NCBI RefSeq assembly: GCF_932276165.1
Contig: NC_064012.1
Coordinates: forward strand, 5,959,501-6,023,500
Direction of reading: 5' to 3'
Length of the DNA stretch: 64,000 nucleotides
Source of the DNA: Plutella xylostella
Lineage: Eukaryota; Arthropoda; Insecta; Lepidoptera; Plutellidae
Notes under the pieces: generated by a model
Database searches by the model: none
Told to the model about the DNA's origin: nothing
Seen by the model: only the letters and a program-made list of their open reading frames with translations
Shown: one piece after another, positions 1 through 12,600 of the stretch
Position numbering within the stretch: the stretch's first letter is position 1
How the letters are laid out: every line of letters begins with the position of its first letter
Translations under genes and position numbers: made by a program

Positions 1-3000
1 TTATTTTCCCCACGAGTCCTGCAATCATCGGGTATTCACAATTTCATCGGACACATAACCATGTTATGTGTGCTCCCGGACCAGGGGGCCTACTCTAGAT
101 TCGCAACACACAAAATTACAGAGACCTGTCAGTACTTTTGATGCAACGGTACGTTTTTCGTTTGCACAGAGCGCTCCGAAACGTCGGCGTCGTCTGTCGC
201 AATCAGATCGCAATACCAGAGTAGCCCTCCTGTAGTGCATTGGAACGCGTGTGTACTGCAAATATTGTTTAAATCAGCAACCAGAGGGTGCATCAATGCG
301 AGTCTAATTAGTCAGATCACACCCCGGACTGCCGACAATAGTCCGGATATTATGAAAATATGCACATGCGACACGGATAGTGACAATGCATCATCACTAC
401 CCGCCACTTACAACAATGCTCACTGCGGGGTTGATTCCCGCTATACAGTAATAATCTATTTACCGTGCATTAATTTGGATCCGGCGTGTCTGTAATAAGG
501 ATGGAATATAGATGAGTTTCAATTAGTTTTACACAGGGTAAAATTGAATTACATACCAATTTTGTAGAAGTAAAGAAATATTTTCTTTCAAATTATTATT
601 TCTATCATAAATAAATACTAAATGGCAACGATGTCAATTTTATTTATCTGGAAAACTGTCTGTATTTTCCAATTACTCGTAGCAGAATCGTTTTATTTCT
701 TGTTAAATTGGTTGTAATACTTAGGTTATTTCTAAGAATTTGTACGTTACTGAATATAATATTATGGCGACATCTTACTTATGAATATGCGCAAGCTTAG
801 AAAGTCAAGATATACTCTATGTAAAAAGTATCGGGACTGGATCACCAAAACACAAAATGTTTGTTATTCATCCAAATTTATTTTATCACCTTCAAAGTAT
901 GCTCCTTCAGAAACGATACACATACGCCAATGAATTATCCAATCACCATAACATTTTTTTAAACGCTGTTTCCAGAGTTGTGTTTAGTACTCACGGCGAA
1001 TTTTCCTTTTTTCTTATATCAAAGTACAGAATACCGACATGTAACCGTAGGGCATTTGCCCACCAAGCTATATCGCCCAGCTTAATCGGAGGAACGTCCG
1101 TTTTCAATGTTTTGTCCAATGGAGGAATGGTAACACTTCTCCATAATATAATATTTATGTGATAGGTACTACCTGTTCCCGCGGTTCGCTTCGCCTTATA
1201 AAAATTTCTCGTGGGAATTCCGGGGTAAAAGGTAGCCTGTGTTCTTTCCCAGGGTCTAGACCGTATGTATGTACCAAATTTCATTCAAATTCGTTCAGTA
1301 GTTTTCGCGTGAAAGAGTAACAGACAGACAGACAGGCACAGTTACTTTCGCATTTATAATATTAGGATAGGTTAGGATGATATGAAATTTTTCAAGATTT
1401 TGAAGATCTAGTTAAGTATTCAGTTCGGCACACAATAGCAGTCCTGCTGCTGTACTTATAACAGCCGTAATCGCATTAAAGACGAGATATTAGGTACATA
1501 TATATGTAAATAATCGTATGGATAAGCACTTCTTCGTTGTGTCTATGATTGGGAAAAAATGATCTTAAATATGTGATGTGTGGTTTGTTAAAAAATAAGC
1601 ACCTAAAAATATACCATACAATACATACAGTATTTTCTTAATTAAATAAATATTGTACATAATAGCAAATGTACCTAAATGTAGGTACTACATAACATAG
1701 CTACAAGCAATGCTATGTAATTAAATCACCTTTGAATTACACATAATAATACGTGGGAGTTACGTGGGCAGGGCCATAATAAATATTTAACTAACTTGTC
1801 TTCTTCAAGATATAAATGGCATCAAAATAAAATTGATTAACGTGTTTTGGCTACTGTTATTTACCTATAAGTTGTAATTTCAAGTATACAGGGTGGTATA
1901 TTAAAAAAAACGGTCAGTCTTAGAAAACCACTATTATTTAGACTTAAGACAAATCGAGGTTGTTCAATGATACGAAAGTGCGTATCGTTCTTTGGATTAC
2001 GTATGTTCTACGGATTGGAAAATTGAAAAAAAAAATATTCAAAATATTCTTTCAAACCAAAACGTTGAGTTTTTTCTAAGATGAAGTACATTTATAATTA
2101 TGTTGTAAAAGTCTTACGCAGTAGGTACATGTTCTATGAAACACGATAGATATAATTTTTTTTTTAATAAATTTGTTTATTATTCGGTCGAGCGATCAGA
2201 ACTGCTTAACAAAATGTTTAAATACAGTGTTCTTCTTAATTAGATCGATGAATTGGTTCCCATAAGTTAGGTCGCGTCGTAGTCACGGCACCGTAACGCC
2301 CCACACATCTGACTGCCCAAACCATCGTTTCATACCATCTCACCGTTGTTGATTTAACACCCTGTGTATATTCGAAAACAAGATCTACCTTCTTATATTG
2401 TGTTAAGTAAACAACGAAAAAATACTAATTAGCAAGTCCCTAAGATAAACGAATATTTAATTATCTTTGTTTTATTTGGCTATATTTCTCGAAAACGTCT
2501 AGCAATGTATTTTTTTGTTGTTTGTGTAGGTAGAGTTACCAATTACCTTTTTGTTTTTCTGAAATATATTTAGACACAGCCAATCGATCCACCCCTTGAC
2601 GTAGGTTTGAGAGCCAAGATGAATTATATTTTGTAATATATATTAATAAAGATTTTTAACAAAGGTACCGAACGAACGCACGCGGCCCGTTGTGCGTGTC
2701 AGCGGTTCGGGAAACCTTAGCTATGCAGAAAAAAAAGTTCTAGAACTTTAGCCTTTAAGGCTTTTGAATCTAAAAAAAACATAATTGTTCTGAGGAACAT
2801 TGGGCATTGAAATGCTCATGACTTCATGCCAACTTCTTTGTATGTAGCAATTCGTTTCGTTATTTTTCATAAACATTTTTGACTGTACATTTGCACGTGG
2901 AACGTTCGAGTTGGATTGCCTAGGTTTCTTTTTAGGGTTCCTTACCTGAAAAGGTGAAAACCAGTTCCATAGGATCACTTTTTTGTCCGTCATTTGAGTT

Positions 3001-3523
3001 ATACCTAATTACCTAACCAACTACAAATAAGTAGGCACTATGAATTTAACTAAGTTACTCGTATGTGTGTGGGCAAAAATACTAGAGTTTTATACATATT
3101 TTATAGGTGTACATACGGAACACTTCGTGCGGGAGTCCCACTTGGCCGGTTTGTTTCAGTTCACTTTATTTAAAGTAGTATTTTCACCGACCGACCGGCC
3201 ATCTCGGCATCGGACGGAAAAGGATTTTGCAATTTTGAAACAAATATTATGCGGAGTTTAAACTCTATATACCTACATATTTCCAAATCATCTACAGTCG
3301 CATACCGCCGAATCTGTACGGATCCCATGAGACGAGCTATTTTTTACCACGTATTTTTCACCTTTGACGACGAAACTACTGAGTTTACTCGACGAAAAAA
3401 GCCGAAAACCTCATATTTAACATTCTAGCTATGGATTTAACATGCGTTTAATGTAAATTAATATGTCGTGAAAACCCAGCATTACTCCGCAATGTTCTTT
3501 AACATTCTTTCCCTTCCAAACAG
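1..3523. other. Intron upstream of the first visible BAG6 exon
   Basis: No convincing exon is visible. The stretch is AT-rich and holds repeat pieces: a lepidopteran repeat at about 1180-1372, a short GGGTTCC-containing repeat piece near 2870-2992, and a GC-richer repeat piece near 3105-3230. Open frames here are short and of unlikely composition. I infer it to be intron because BAG6 exon phase 0 begins at 3524 after a CAG acceptor and no start codon context is seen. Confidence 0.6.
1180..1372 (+). repeat. Widespread lepidopteran interspersed repeat with GACAGACAGACAG and TTTATAATATTAG tail
   Basis: The stretch runs from GCGGTTCGCTTCGCC through a GACAGACAGACAGG run to a TTTATAATATTAG end. 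A second copy lies at 59758-59966 and a truncated one at about 13212-13320, all in the same orientation and sharing the order of motifs. This layout is a very common SINE-like or LINE-tail repeat in moths and butterflies; I recognise the pattern but cannot assign it to one transposon superfamily. Confidence 0.75.
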
Positions 3524-3691
3524 GCGCTCGCCGGCCCGTCCGGCTTCGACGACCATAACATCTCGGTGTCGCCAACCACCGGCCGCATGGAGTTCATCAG
3601 GCGCATGATCGCCGACATCAAGACCGAGATGACAGCCCTGCGGACCCACACCGAGAACCGCCCGCCGCCCGCTCCAGGGTCGGCCGGCCAG
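3524..3691 (+). CDS. BAG6: BAG6 exon (visible exon 1)
   Basis: The exon follows a CAG acceptor and ends at CAG|gtgagt, encoding 56 residues in phase 0/0. It contains the RRMIADIKTEM stretch, which corresponds to the short helix after the ubiquitin-like domain in the family (human MIRDIQTLL), followed by a Pro-rich linker. Confidence 0.85.
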
Positions 3692-6600
3692 GTGAGTCTA
3701 CTTTCAGGGCTTAAACACACGTGATGCGTTAAAAGTCTACATTCAGGACTTGACACAACCCTGTGATGCATCAGTATAAAATGTCTTCAACCCACTACCA
3801 GATGTCCAGTGCATTTTTATTTTTAGCGCTAGACGAAAGCGTAGATGAGAGGGAAAGAGGGAGACGTATATGAGGTATAAAGGTGAATGTTATCGGTATT
3901 CGACGCATATGTAATACCAACGTCTTTCGTAGCGTGTTGTAAAGAATTTCATTCGCTTTTGCGTTCGTTAAAGTTGAAGCTCGCATCGCGCGAATTACAT
4001 TTTTCGACACCTTAGAAAATATTAGCTGTTTTTTTTGTACACTGCTCCTCTATCACAAGAAGCGAGAAACCTCCAGGCCGAGTCTTTCCTATCTAATCTA
4101 CCTACAATAAGCATATTGAGTGCATACCTAACACGTACTTTTGAAACCGTCAAATAAGGCGGTGCATATGTGAAACATATTACTGAATCTATCGATCGAA
4201 TAAGTGAAGCGGTCGTTTATTTTCTGTATTCGCTTCGGTGAGATTATTAATTTCTACATTATACCGAAATAGCGGTTTTTTACACGAGCCCGATTGCAAA
4301 TGAAGTCTCCAAAGTTATTATATTTTATTTGTCGGTCACCATATAGCTCAGACACAAATAGAACCTTTCCATACAAATGTGCTTTTTGTTACGAAAAATT
4401 AAGAGAAATGGACATTGAAGGTGTGCATTAAAGGATTTAATTTGCTACGTAAGTGAAAAGAGCTTAACAATAAGCATTGCACGGTTGAAGAGTTTTAAAA
4501 TATTTTCATCTCTTTCCGACTAGAATGTTCTGCTCATGTGTGTAATCTGACTTCCAATCAGAGGCACGGTTTACCGCCCCCGTTTAGGGGTGGAAGGGGC
4601 GGCTACTCGCGGTCCCTCTCTCCCCTACAGTCTTTATTCACCGGAGAGATTCGTCGGCGGCACGATCTCTCAGTTCTCGGCGGGATTCGCGCTACAACAA
4701 CACATTCGGGATTGACATTTCGTGTGCGTCGGGCGCGCCACCCCGTTCCGTCTACTTCAACTTGTTGAATCTCGGAGCGTCGACCGGCCCGGTTCGCCGG
4801 TATTTTCGCGCCTTTCCTACTTTGAAACTTACGATTTCCAACAACAACTAAGCTTCGTGCGGGAAAAATTTACATAAAACTTGGAACGAGTTGAAATGAG
4901 TTGTCGCAAGTGCTCCTTGTTGGTGGATGATGCTTGCCGTCTGCGGTGCACTATATGCAAGAAAACCTATCACTACTTCTGTGAAGATATGCCTGAAGAT
5001 GTTTACGAGAACTTGTCTTATATAAGAAAGTATTTTTGGTACTGCCAACGATGCGACATGGCTTGCAGCGGTTTGCTCGTACCGGCTGCCTTCCCGTCGC
5101 TGAACCCTCCTCGCTCGTACGACATGCGTGGGCCAACCACCACTCCTGATGAAGGGAACGGGAGTGGCAGCCCTGAAGATGAGAGGGAGGATAGCAGCAG
5201 TGACGAGGCCACGGACACCAGCAGCTCCGACGAAGCCTCGGAGACTGACACGAGCGACTCTGAACTCACCGAGAGCAGCGACGACGAGGCCCGAGTCGTT
5301 AGACTGACGCTCGAAAGTCGCATCGATGTCTGGAGTAACAAGGTAGACGAATATTACAGCCGAATGAGCGCGATCGAAGAGCGAGTCGTACAGCTGGAGG
5401 CCGAGTGGGCCGCGCTGGACCGCATTCACGAGAGCATGAGCGGGCTCAAGTACATGATGAGCCAGATCGAGGCCAGCTACAACCGGCAGGAGCAGCACCA
5501 GCGCCTGAAGAACATCGAGATACAGGGGCTGCCGGAGATGCCACAGGAGAACTTGATCGGAGTCGTGCAGCTGATCGCCTACATAGTGGGCTTCATCGTC
5601 CAGGCGGACGCCATAGAGTTCGCTACACGTATCCGCCTGGCGGAGAAGCCGGAGAACAGCGGCTTCGTGAAGCCGGTGATCGTCAAGTTCGTCTCGCAGG
5701 AATACAAGGACATGCTGATGGCGGCGGTGAAGCGGCGCCGCGGGGTGACCACGATGGACCTCGGCTACCCGGGCGATGCTCGCCAAGTATTCCTGAACGA
5801 GCACCTCACGCCCGCCAACAAGGCGCTGCTGCGCCGGGCCCGCCTGCTCTGCAAGATGCACAACTTCAAATACTGCTGGACTAAGAACGGGGAGATCTAC
5901 GTGCAGAAGAAGGATGGTTCGCCGACACTGGCCATCACCAGCGAGGCCGATTTGAAGAAGATTAAGTAAATGAGGAATGAGAGGATTGGGAGGAGAAGGC
6001 AGGATTGCCAGCGGAGTATTATAGTCATTATACTATGCATTTTTCTTAGGTCTCTTAAATGTATTAATGTTAAGTCCGGTAACATTTCATATTATATTGA
6101 TTTTTTTCTTACTTTTATTGAATAAGTTCAGCTGTATTAATTGAGGTATGGTTTTCATTGTTTGTAGCAAAGTAGTAGAATTGATTGTTTTGGTATTTTT
6201 TTCAATTCAAGCAGGTATTTTAGTTTAAAACTTAGTATGAAATGGATATAATTATTTGGATTATTATAATTAGTATTCGTAGCTAATTAAAATAAAGTAA
6301 CGTAATTATCGTTGTTTTAGATAAGGGGTTATTTTTTATATAATTTATTGTTATTACTGTATATTTTGGGTTTTCAACAGAAAGTAGATAACATACTGTT
6401 ATATACCAGTTTTAATTGTATATTTTTTTATTCATAAAGATGTTAATCACTTACACATTACATAAATGGTTTATTAAGATCACAATAGTATCAAATTTTC
6501 ATTTATCTACGTATTAATTCTTAACAGAATCTTTAGTGATTGTAGTATTTATAGGTATTTCATACCTAATATTCTATTACGTAGAGTAGTAATTATTAAA

Positions 6601-9600
6601 TTTAATCTCTTTCATTATAAGTCACTGTAATGGTTAAGATACCTATTTAATGGAAAAAAATATGTTAGTAGTAGTAAATATGAGATTAGATTCGATTGAA
6701 TTTTACACATTTATAAAATGTTTAACCTAGTCATACTCTCATGGGTTTTAATCAATAAATGATAATCTCCGAAATCACTGTTTCATTTCTTAATAATTAA
6801 ATAAAAGTAAAGGTATTAACCATCATCATCAGCAGGTTACAAAGCCATCATCATCATTATCAGCCAATCTGAAAAATAATTACTGTAGGTGACCTTATTT
6901 AAATACATATAGGGAAAAATATAAAGAAAAAAATATGTTTTTCTAAATTAGTTAAGAATGCGACCCTGAGTCACTTCTAGCCTTCTTCAAGTCCCTTCCG
7001 GTTACATACTACAACTACAAGCCATGCCTTATAAGGGTCTATTCTATTCTATTAATTCCATTCAAACATCCTGATCTGGAGAAGAGAGTAGATTTTTTGG
7101 AAATAGGACCTTGAATCGTTGGAAATAGATGCCAGAGATTAAGAAATTGCCAAAACAGGCACACATTTAAAAATTATTCTTATTGCAATGACTCACGGTT
7201 CTATTTACAATGTGAGAAAAATCTGCTGTCCTCTCCTAGCCGGTCCCTGTGGACGAACCCTTTGTTTTATCGATTCCTTACAATAAATAAACGGAGTTTA
7301 ATAATTTTTTACATTCGCTCGAACTAGTTAATTTATTCCACTCCAAAGTAGAGGTATATATACCGTTTGTCTTGCAAGCGTCGATATATTCTTCATCGGA
7401 CTGAAATCTATGAACACATTATTTTAGGAATTGTGCCTAGTTATAAATTGATAATTGTTTTGAGGGCTTTTGCATCATGCTGTAGTTTGGTTCAATACTG
7501 TTACATTAGTCTTTAGTTAATCAATATTTGCGGTGTATTTATTAATCGTTTGCTGTGGTCAGTTTCAACAATACACAATACACTGCCCGCCGTTTGCAGT
7601 GGACATTTTAATCAGAGGAGGCCAAATATCAAAGGTTTTCAATTACAATAGGCAAAGGTATTTGGTATGGACCAATATACCTGATGTGGTCCAGAAATAA
7701 AGAACTAATAACAGAATCTATAACTTAACGCTGTACGAAGAGTGTATATTACTATAAATGATATTGGAATTGGCCACGCACATGAAAGGGTTCCGTAGTC
7801 GATGGGCCGACCGCTTTTTTTATACGTTACGTCACGTCATCGCGTCATAAGTTTGTCGAGTTGTATAAAAATAACTATATGTATGATACAGAGTCCGCTA
7901 TAGTTTTCATTGAAAGTATTTACTTGGAGGTATACAGAACATTTTTTACAGAATTATTGTTATAGTATTTAAAAAATTAAGGGGGATGACGCTCTTATTT
8001 AAATTTGTATTAATATATGTATCTCGAGACTGGGGGGGTTTGATCCACATGGTTTCAAGGCAAGTTTTGTTGTATTTAAAGATACCTTTTTACCGATGCC
8101 CCACAGTAAGTACTCGGGTAAGTCGATTTTTTTTTCGAATCAACTTTTCGCTGTAAGTTTGGGGTAAAATTTTAAAATCATTTTTTTGTATTATCAGTAT
8201 ACATCTCTCCACCAATTTTCGTGGCAATCGGTGCAGAGACGGCGGAGAACGAGCCAGGACGTACGAACGGACAGACATGACGAAGTCATAAGAGTTCCTA
8301 GTAGACTTACGGAACCCTAAAAATAAACGAACAAATGACATGATATAAATTACGCAGTTTTAAAATCGTGCCGGGAGAGTTACTCGTATACAAAAAACGA
8401 GCTAACGAGAGCCATCATCACGGCCACATAAACATACCGTGATGGAGCGTTGCTGCTTGTGGACAATCACTCTGTCTATCGTCGCGAAACTTTGTTTTTC
8501 GTAAGCTTAACCCCTATATATATGGATTTCTTCGATGCTTGGAATACATAAATCGTTCATTTGCAATCGGATTCCTCACTGAAAAACATCGAACCTGTAT
8601 ACGTTTCTTATCTTAGCGTGTCGGTGATAAACACGAGACACTAGAGAGCGTTCGGGGTATGTGGCTATGAAAGGATTAGCCAGTCAGAATAGCGTCAGTA
8701 GCTACAATGGACAGGACAATGTAGTTTACAGCCGTAAGTGTAGAAACGGATATTTTTTTGGGCTGGCAGCCCTACTTACGCCTAATATACAAAACAATAC
8801 AATATGATTTTATTATTGAAAAATAAAATACTCACACACACAGCATCACAAAATAAGAGTTAGCTCAATAGGTGGCCTTATCGCCAAAAGCGAATATCTT
8901 CCACGCAACCTTAGTGTGAATTAAAGAGTTATGGAACAAATGAGAAAGGCGTATCACCTATTACAGGTATTACCTGTATTTGAATAAACGTACGACATTA
9001 AAACATTGTATTAAGAAAAGTAGCGTCCCTATTAGTCTGCGGGTACGAACCTTGCGACGGGCGGAGCGATGGCGAATCAAATGCATATAGGAAACCGGCG
9101 CCCCACTGTCGTTCCCCCCGTCGCAAGTTTCGTACCCGCAGACTTACTTTCCACTCTTTCTTGCCAGGCTGTACATTAAAGGTGGTTTGCTTGTCTTAGG
9201 GGGGGTCCGATGCGGGGCCGAGCGGCTCCGGGACTCGCACCGCTGCCGAGCCCATGGAGACCGACCGCGAGACGCCGACGCCTGCTGCCGAGGCCGAGGT
9301 GAGCCCACGTAGAATAGAATATTGGTAGAATAGAATAAAGGTATTGGTTGGTCAGCTTAAGTTGTGGTCAAAGCAGGCGAGCTGTTACGTTGCAATTAGG
9401 GTAAAGCTTGTGAACACTCGCCACACTTAACAGCTACGCTGCTAATTAAGTTGGTGTCTGTAAGTTTGCCTACTGGAGACGTAGTCATAAATACATAAAA
9501 AATGTTGTCAATTCTGAAGGAAAAAAGAGACTTTTAGCACAAAAAAATAATATTTTTTTAATAATGGCAAATGTGATCTACGCTGCCAATCATAAGTAGC

Positions 9601-12600
9601 TATACACTTTTGTACCTTGTCAAACTACCAATAAAACAGAACGTCAATGTTTGAATGAATGAATAGGCAGTTAGTGAGTTTGACAAGGTTCAGAAGTGTA
9701 TAGCTACTTATGCAGCTGGCTGTACACCAATCAGTGAAAAACCCTTCTTAACTAGCTTCTCTAAACCAATCGCACGTTGATGAAATGTGAGGTTCATTAC
9801 GAATATGATGTTTCGATGCCCTACCACGCGATCCCTTATTCACTAACGAGAGACCTACACTTCATCAATGCGGGGATGTCCAAAGCGAAGATGAGAAGAG
9901 TCGATTTCAGCACACGTGAATCTACGAAGCTGTCATGTCATACGTCATCCAGTATGCCAAGCCATAGCTCACGTCTCCGCTTCTATTGTGCCATACACAT
10001 CTCGGTGTATCTATCCCACTGGAGCTTAGCGGAGACAAAATGTGTGATGAAGAAATTATATTGGTTTTTGAAATAAAACAGCTTCGTTTCGCTAGTCTCA
10101 TCTATACATTGGTGCAGTGCGAGGCTTAAGCCCGTAAGTACGTTACTAGTTAGCGATAGCTGACATTAAAAGCTTCAATGATATCAGACAAATTCTATCC
10201 TAAAATACGCTCATGGAAAGTAAAAAAAAATATATTACACTAAAAGGGTATTGTACATTTCCCCTATTTAAACAATAACGTCTCGTTGTCCGCCCTTCCT
10301 AGGCTCAGTACTAAGCCCGCAGCCTAGCCCTTTGTTGATTGCACGACGCAAATCTCCGATTCGAGGTGACACGTGCCTAACGGCTATTGTGGGAGCCTTT
10401 ATTAATTTGTTTTGACCACACTCGGGTATCGGGGATTTGCATAGTGTACTAGGTATTTGTGTCTCTGTAATACACGTATAATTCATGCAACTGTTGCGTT
10501 GAATGTATGGGATAATTTGAAGACTTCTTCAAACTATCGTATGGTAAATTACGCACATTAAAATAGGATGATTGGGAATTATATTCGCGCAATATTCGTC
10601 GAATAATTCTCACGAGCGAGACTGACTAGGCCTGTTTCTTAAATTTCAATTCGTAAAAAAGATAAAAATATGAAAGACGAATTACAAAAAAATATGTTTG
10701 TGATGTTGTCCTTCGAACATAATGTAGGAACAGCAATAAAAGGACTGACGCCACTGGTCCGCACGGATTAACACTAATGCATTTTATCTAAAAAGTGTAA
10801 AAAAGTTTAATAAAAAAAGTACGTGTCTGCTATTTTCCTATTCTCTAATGGACTAAATAATGTAAGTATATTTTTTCATAAAATACGAATTTGAGATTAA
10901 ATTTGCGTCTTTTATGTTGCACAGAATACAAATAATATTAAAAACAATTCTAATATTTAAAAGCAAATGAACTGATGTGGGTATACGAGTTCATAGAATT
11001 ATTTTAACAAAGCTTTAATTCTCCTAACTTCTATTACATAAACGTAATATAAAAACAGATGAGTGATGGGCAGTGAATATTTGATATTGATGCCAATGTC
11101 AGACAGGATAAGCGGAATAAAAACAAAAATACAAAATATTCAGTATTTTCTTTGTAATTTCTTATTATACGACTTTTTTGCTATATAAGTAGGTATATAT
11201 TTTTTCTGTTTTATATCTTTCCTTCGCCATGTTATCAATAAAATTGGTAAGCTATTTTGTTAATAGCTTACCAATTTTATTCTGCTTTGGCTCTGGTTAA
11301 ACGTCCGATGTAGCGCGTAAACATTCGGAACCAATAGTACATCTTTACGTGCCTTCTGTAGAACGGAGGGGCTATAAATGAATACGTAAATAGTACGTAG
11401 ATACCACTAGCCGATGTAAAATCATGTTCGCAATTGGTTTTGTTTATTTATTAAACTATAATATTTATTAATGGCTCTACGTCCAGAGCGTCGCAATAGC
11501 TTTTGGAGTTTTTGAGTAAAATCTTATGACAGGGCTAGGTAGAATCCTTAGGGAGTCCTTCGCTTAGCAGTCTTTTCACGGGTCTGATATATCATAATTC
11601 ATCAACTCGATCTTGATTCTCGTTCCACCAATCAGAGAGCCGTATTTATGGCGAATCGAGATATTATAGTGACGTTTATAACACGTCGATGACGAACCCG
11701 TGCAGCGGCTGTGAGACGCTATAGCAACACCAAAAATAAATGATGTAGCTAAGAAAGCACAGAAATTTAGTAATTGTTGTGTCTATTGAACGTCTTTCAA
11801 ACGTTCTAGAATCCACCCTTACACGGGTTAGTTAAATCTGGGAATAAAAATAAAAAGATGCCGTGTGGGAGTCCGTAATGTTTTGAAACATCAAAAATAA
11901 GTAATTAAAAGCATTTCGAACAAACAGAACCATTCGAAAATAGCCAGCGAACTTAGTTAATTTATAAAGTTCTCATTATTCCTTGAAAGCCATTAACTGT
12001 AGACGAAGGTGTGTGGGCGAAAATAACAATTTTACAAGCCTTTTCCAATGACGCACGGGGACACGTTGTTTACGCGTTCTTGACATATTGTGAACAAAGG
12101 CAGAGATGGATTCTATAGCTTTCTTTTCAGGTAGGAAAACATTATCCAGGTTCTTTCTAACGTATCTTCGTATTTGGTATTTATTTTCTGCAAGTATCAC
12201 GGCTAAGGAACGAGGAAACCTCTTTTTGTGTGAACTATAAACCCATCACCCCCTGTATTCTGTAACTTTTTCGGCGTTAGAAACGGCTGATAATTGGAAT
12301 CAACTTAGCGACTTATTAACCGAAAACAAAACGATTTCATAACAACTTGTTATAAAATGGATGTCAATTTAGAGCATTATTAATCAATATCTTTATACGG
12401 ACTGGTCTGATTTCAAAAACAGTTGTGTTCAACGTAAGGAGTTTTTATTACTTAAGCTTCTTTCATTCTTCTTCTTCTTCAAGTGCCATCTACTATCGTA
12501 GGTCGGCTATCATTATGGCCACTTGGGCCCGGGAAGTCGCAGCTCGGAATAGCTCTATGGTGGACATATTGAACCATTCGGCGAGGTTCTGTAGCCAGTG

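Noticed and set aside
235..495. 86-codon frame at the window start as an upstream BAG6 exon
   Set aside because: No ubiquitin-like pattern, no splice signals in phase, and mixed low-quality composition.
4848..5861. 337-codon open frame on the minus strand opposite the FP-like ORF
   Set aside because: It overlaps the PHD/FP-like frame, has Leu/His/Arg-rich composition typical of an antisense shadow of GC-rich codons, and shows no domain.
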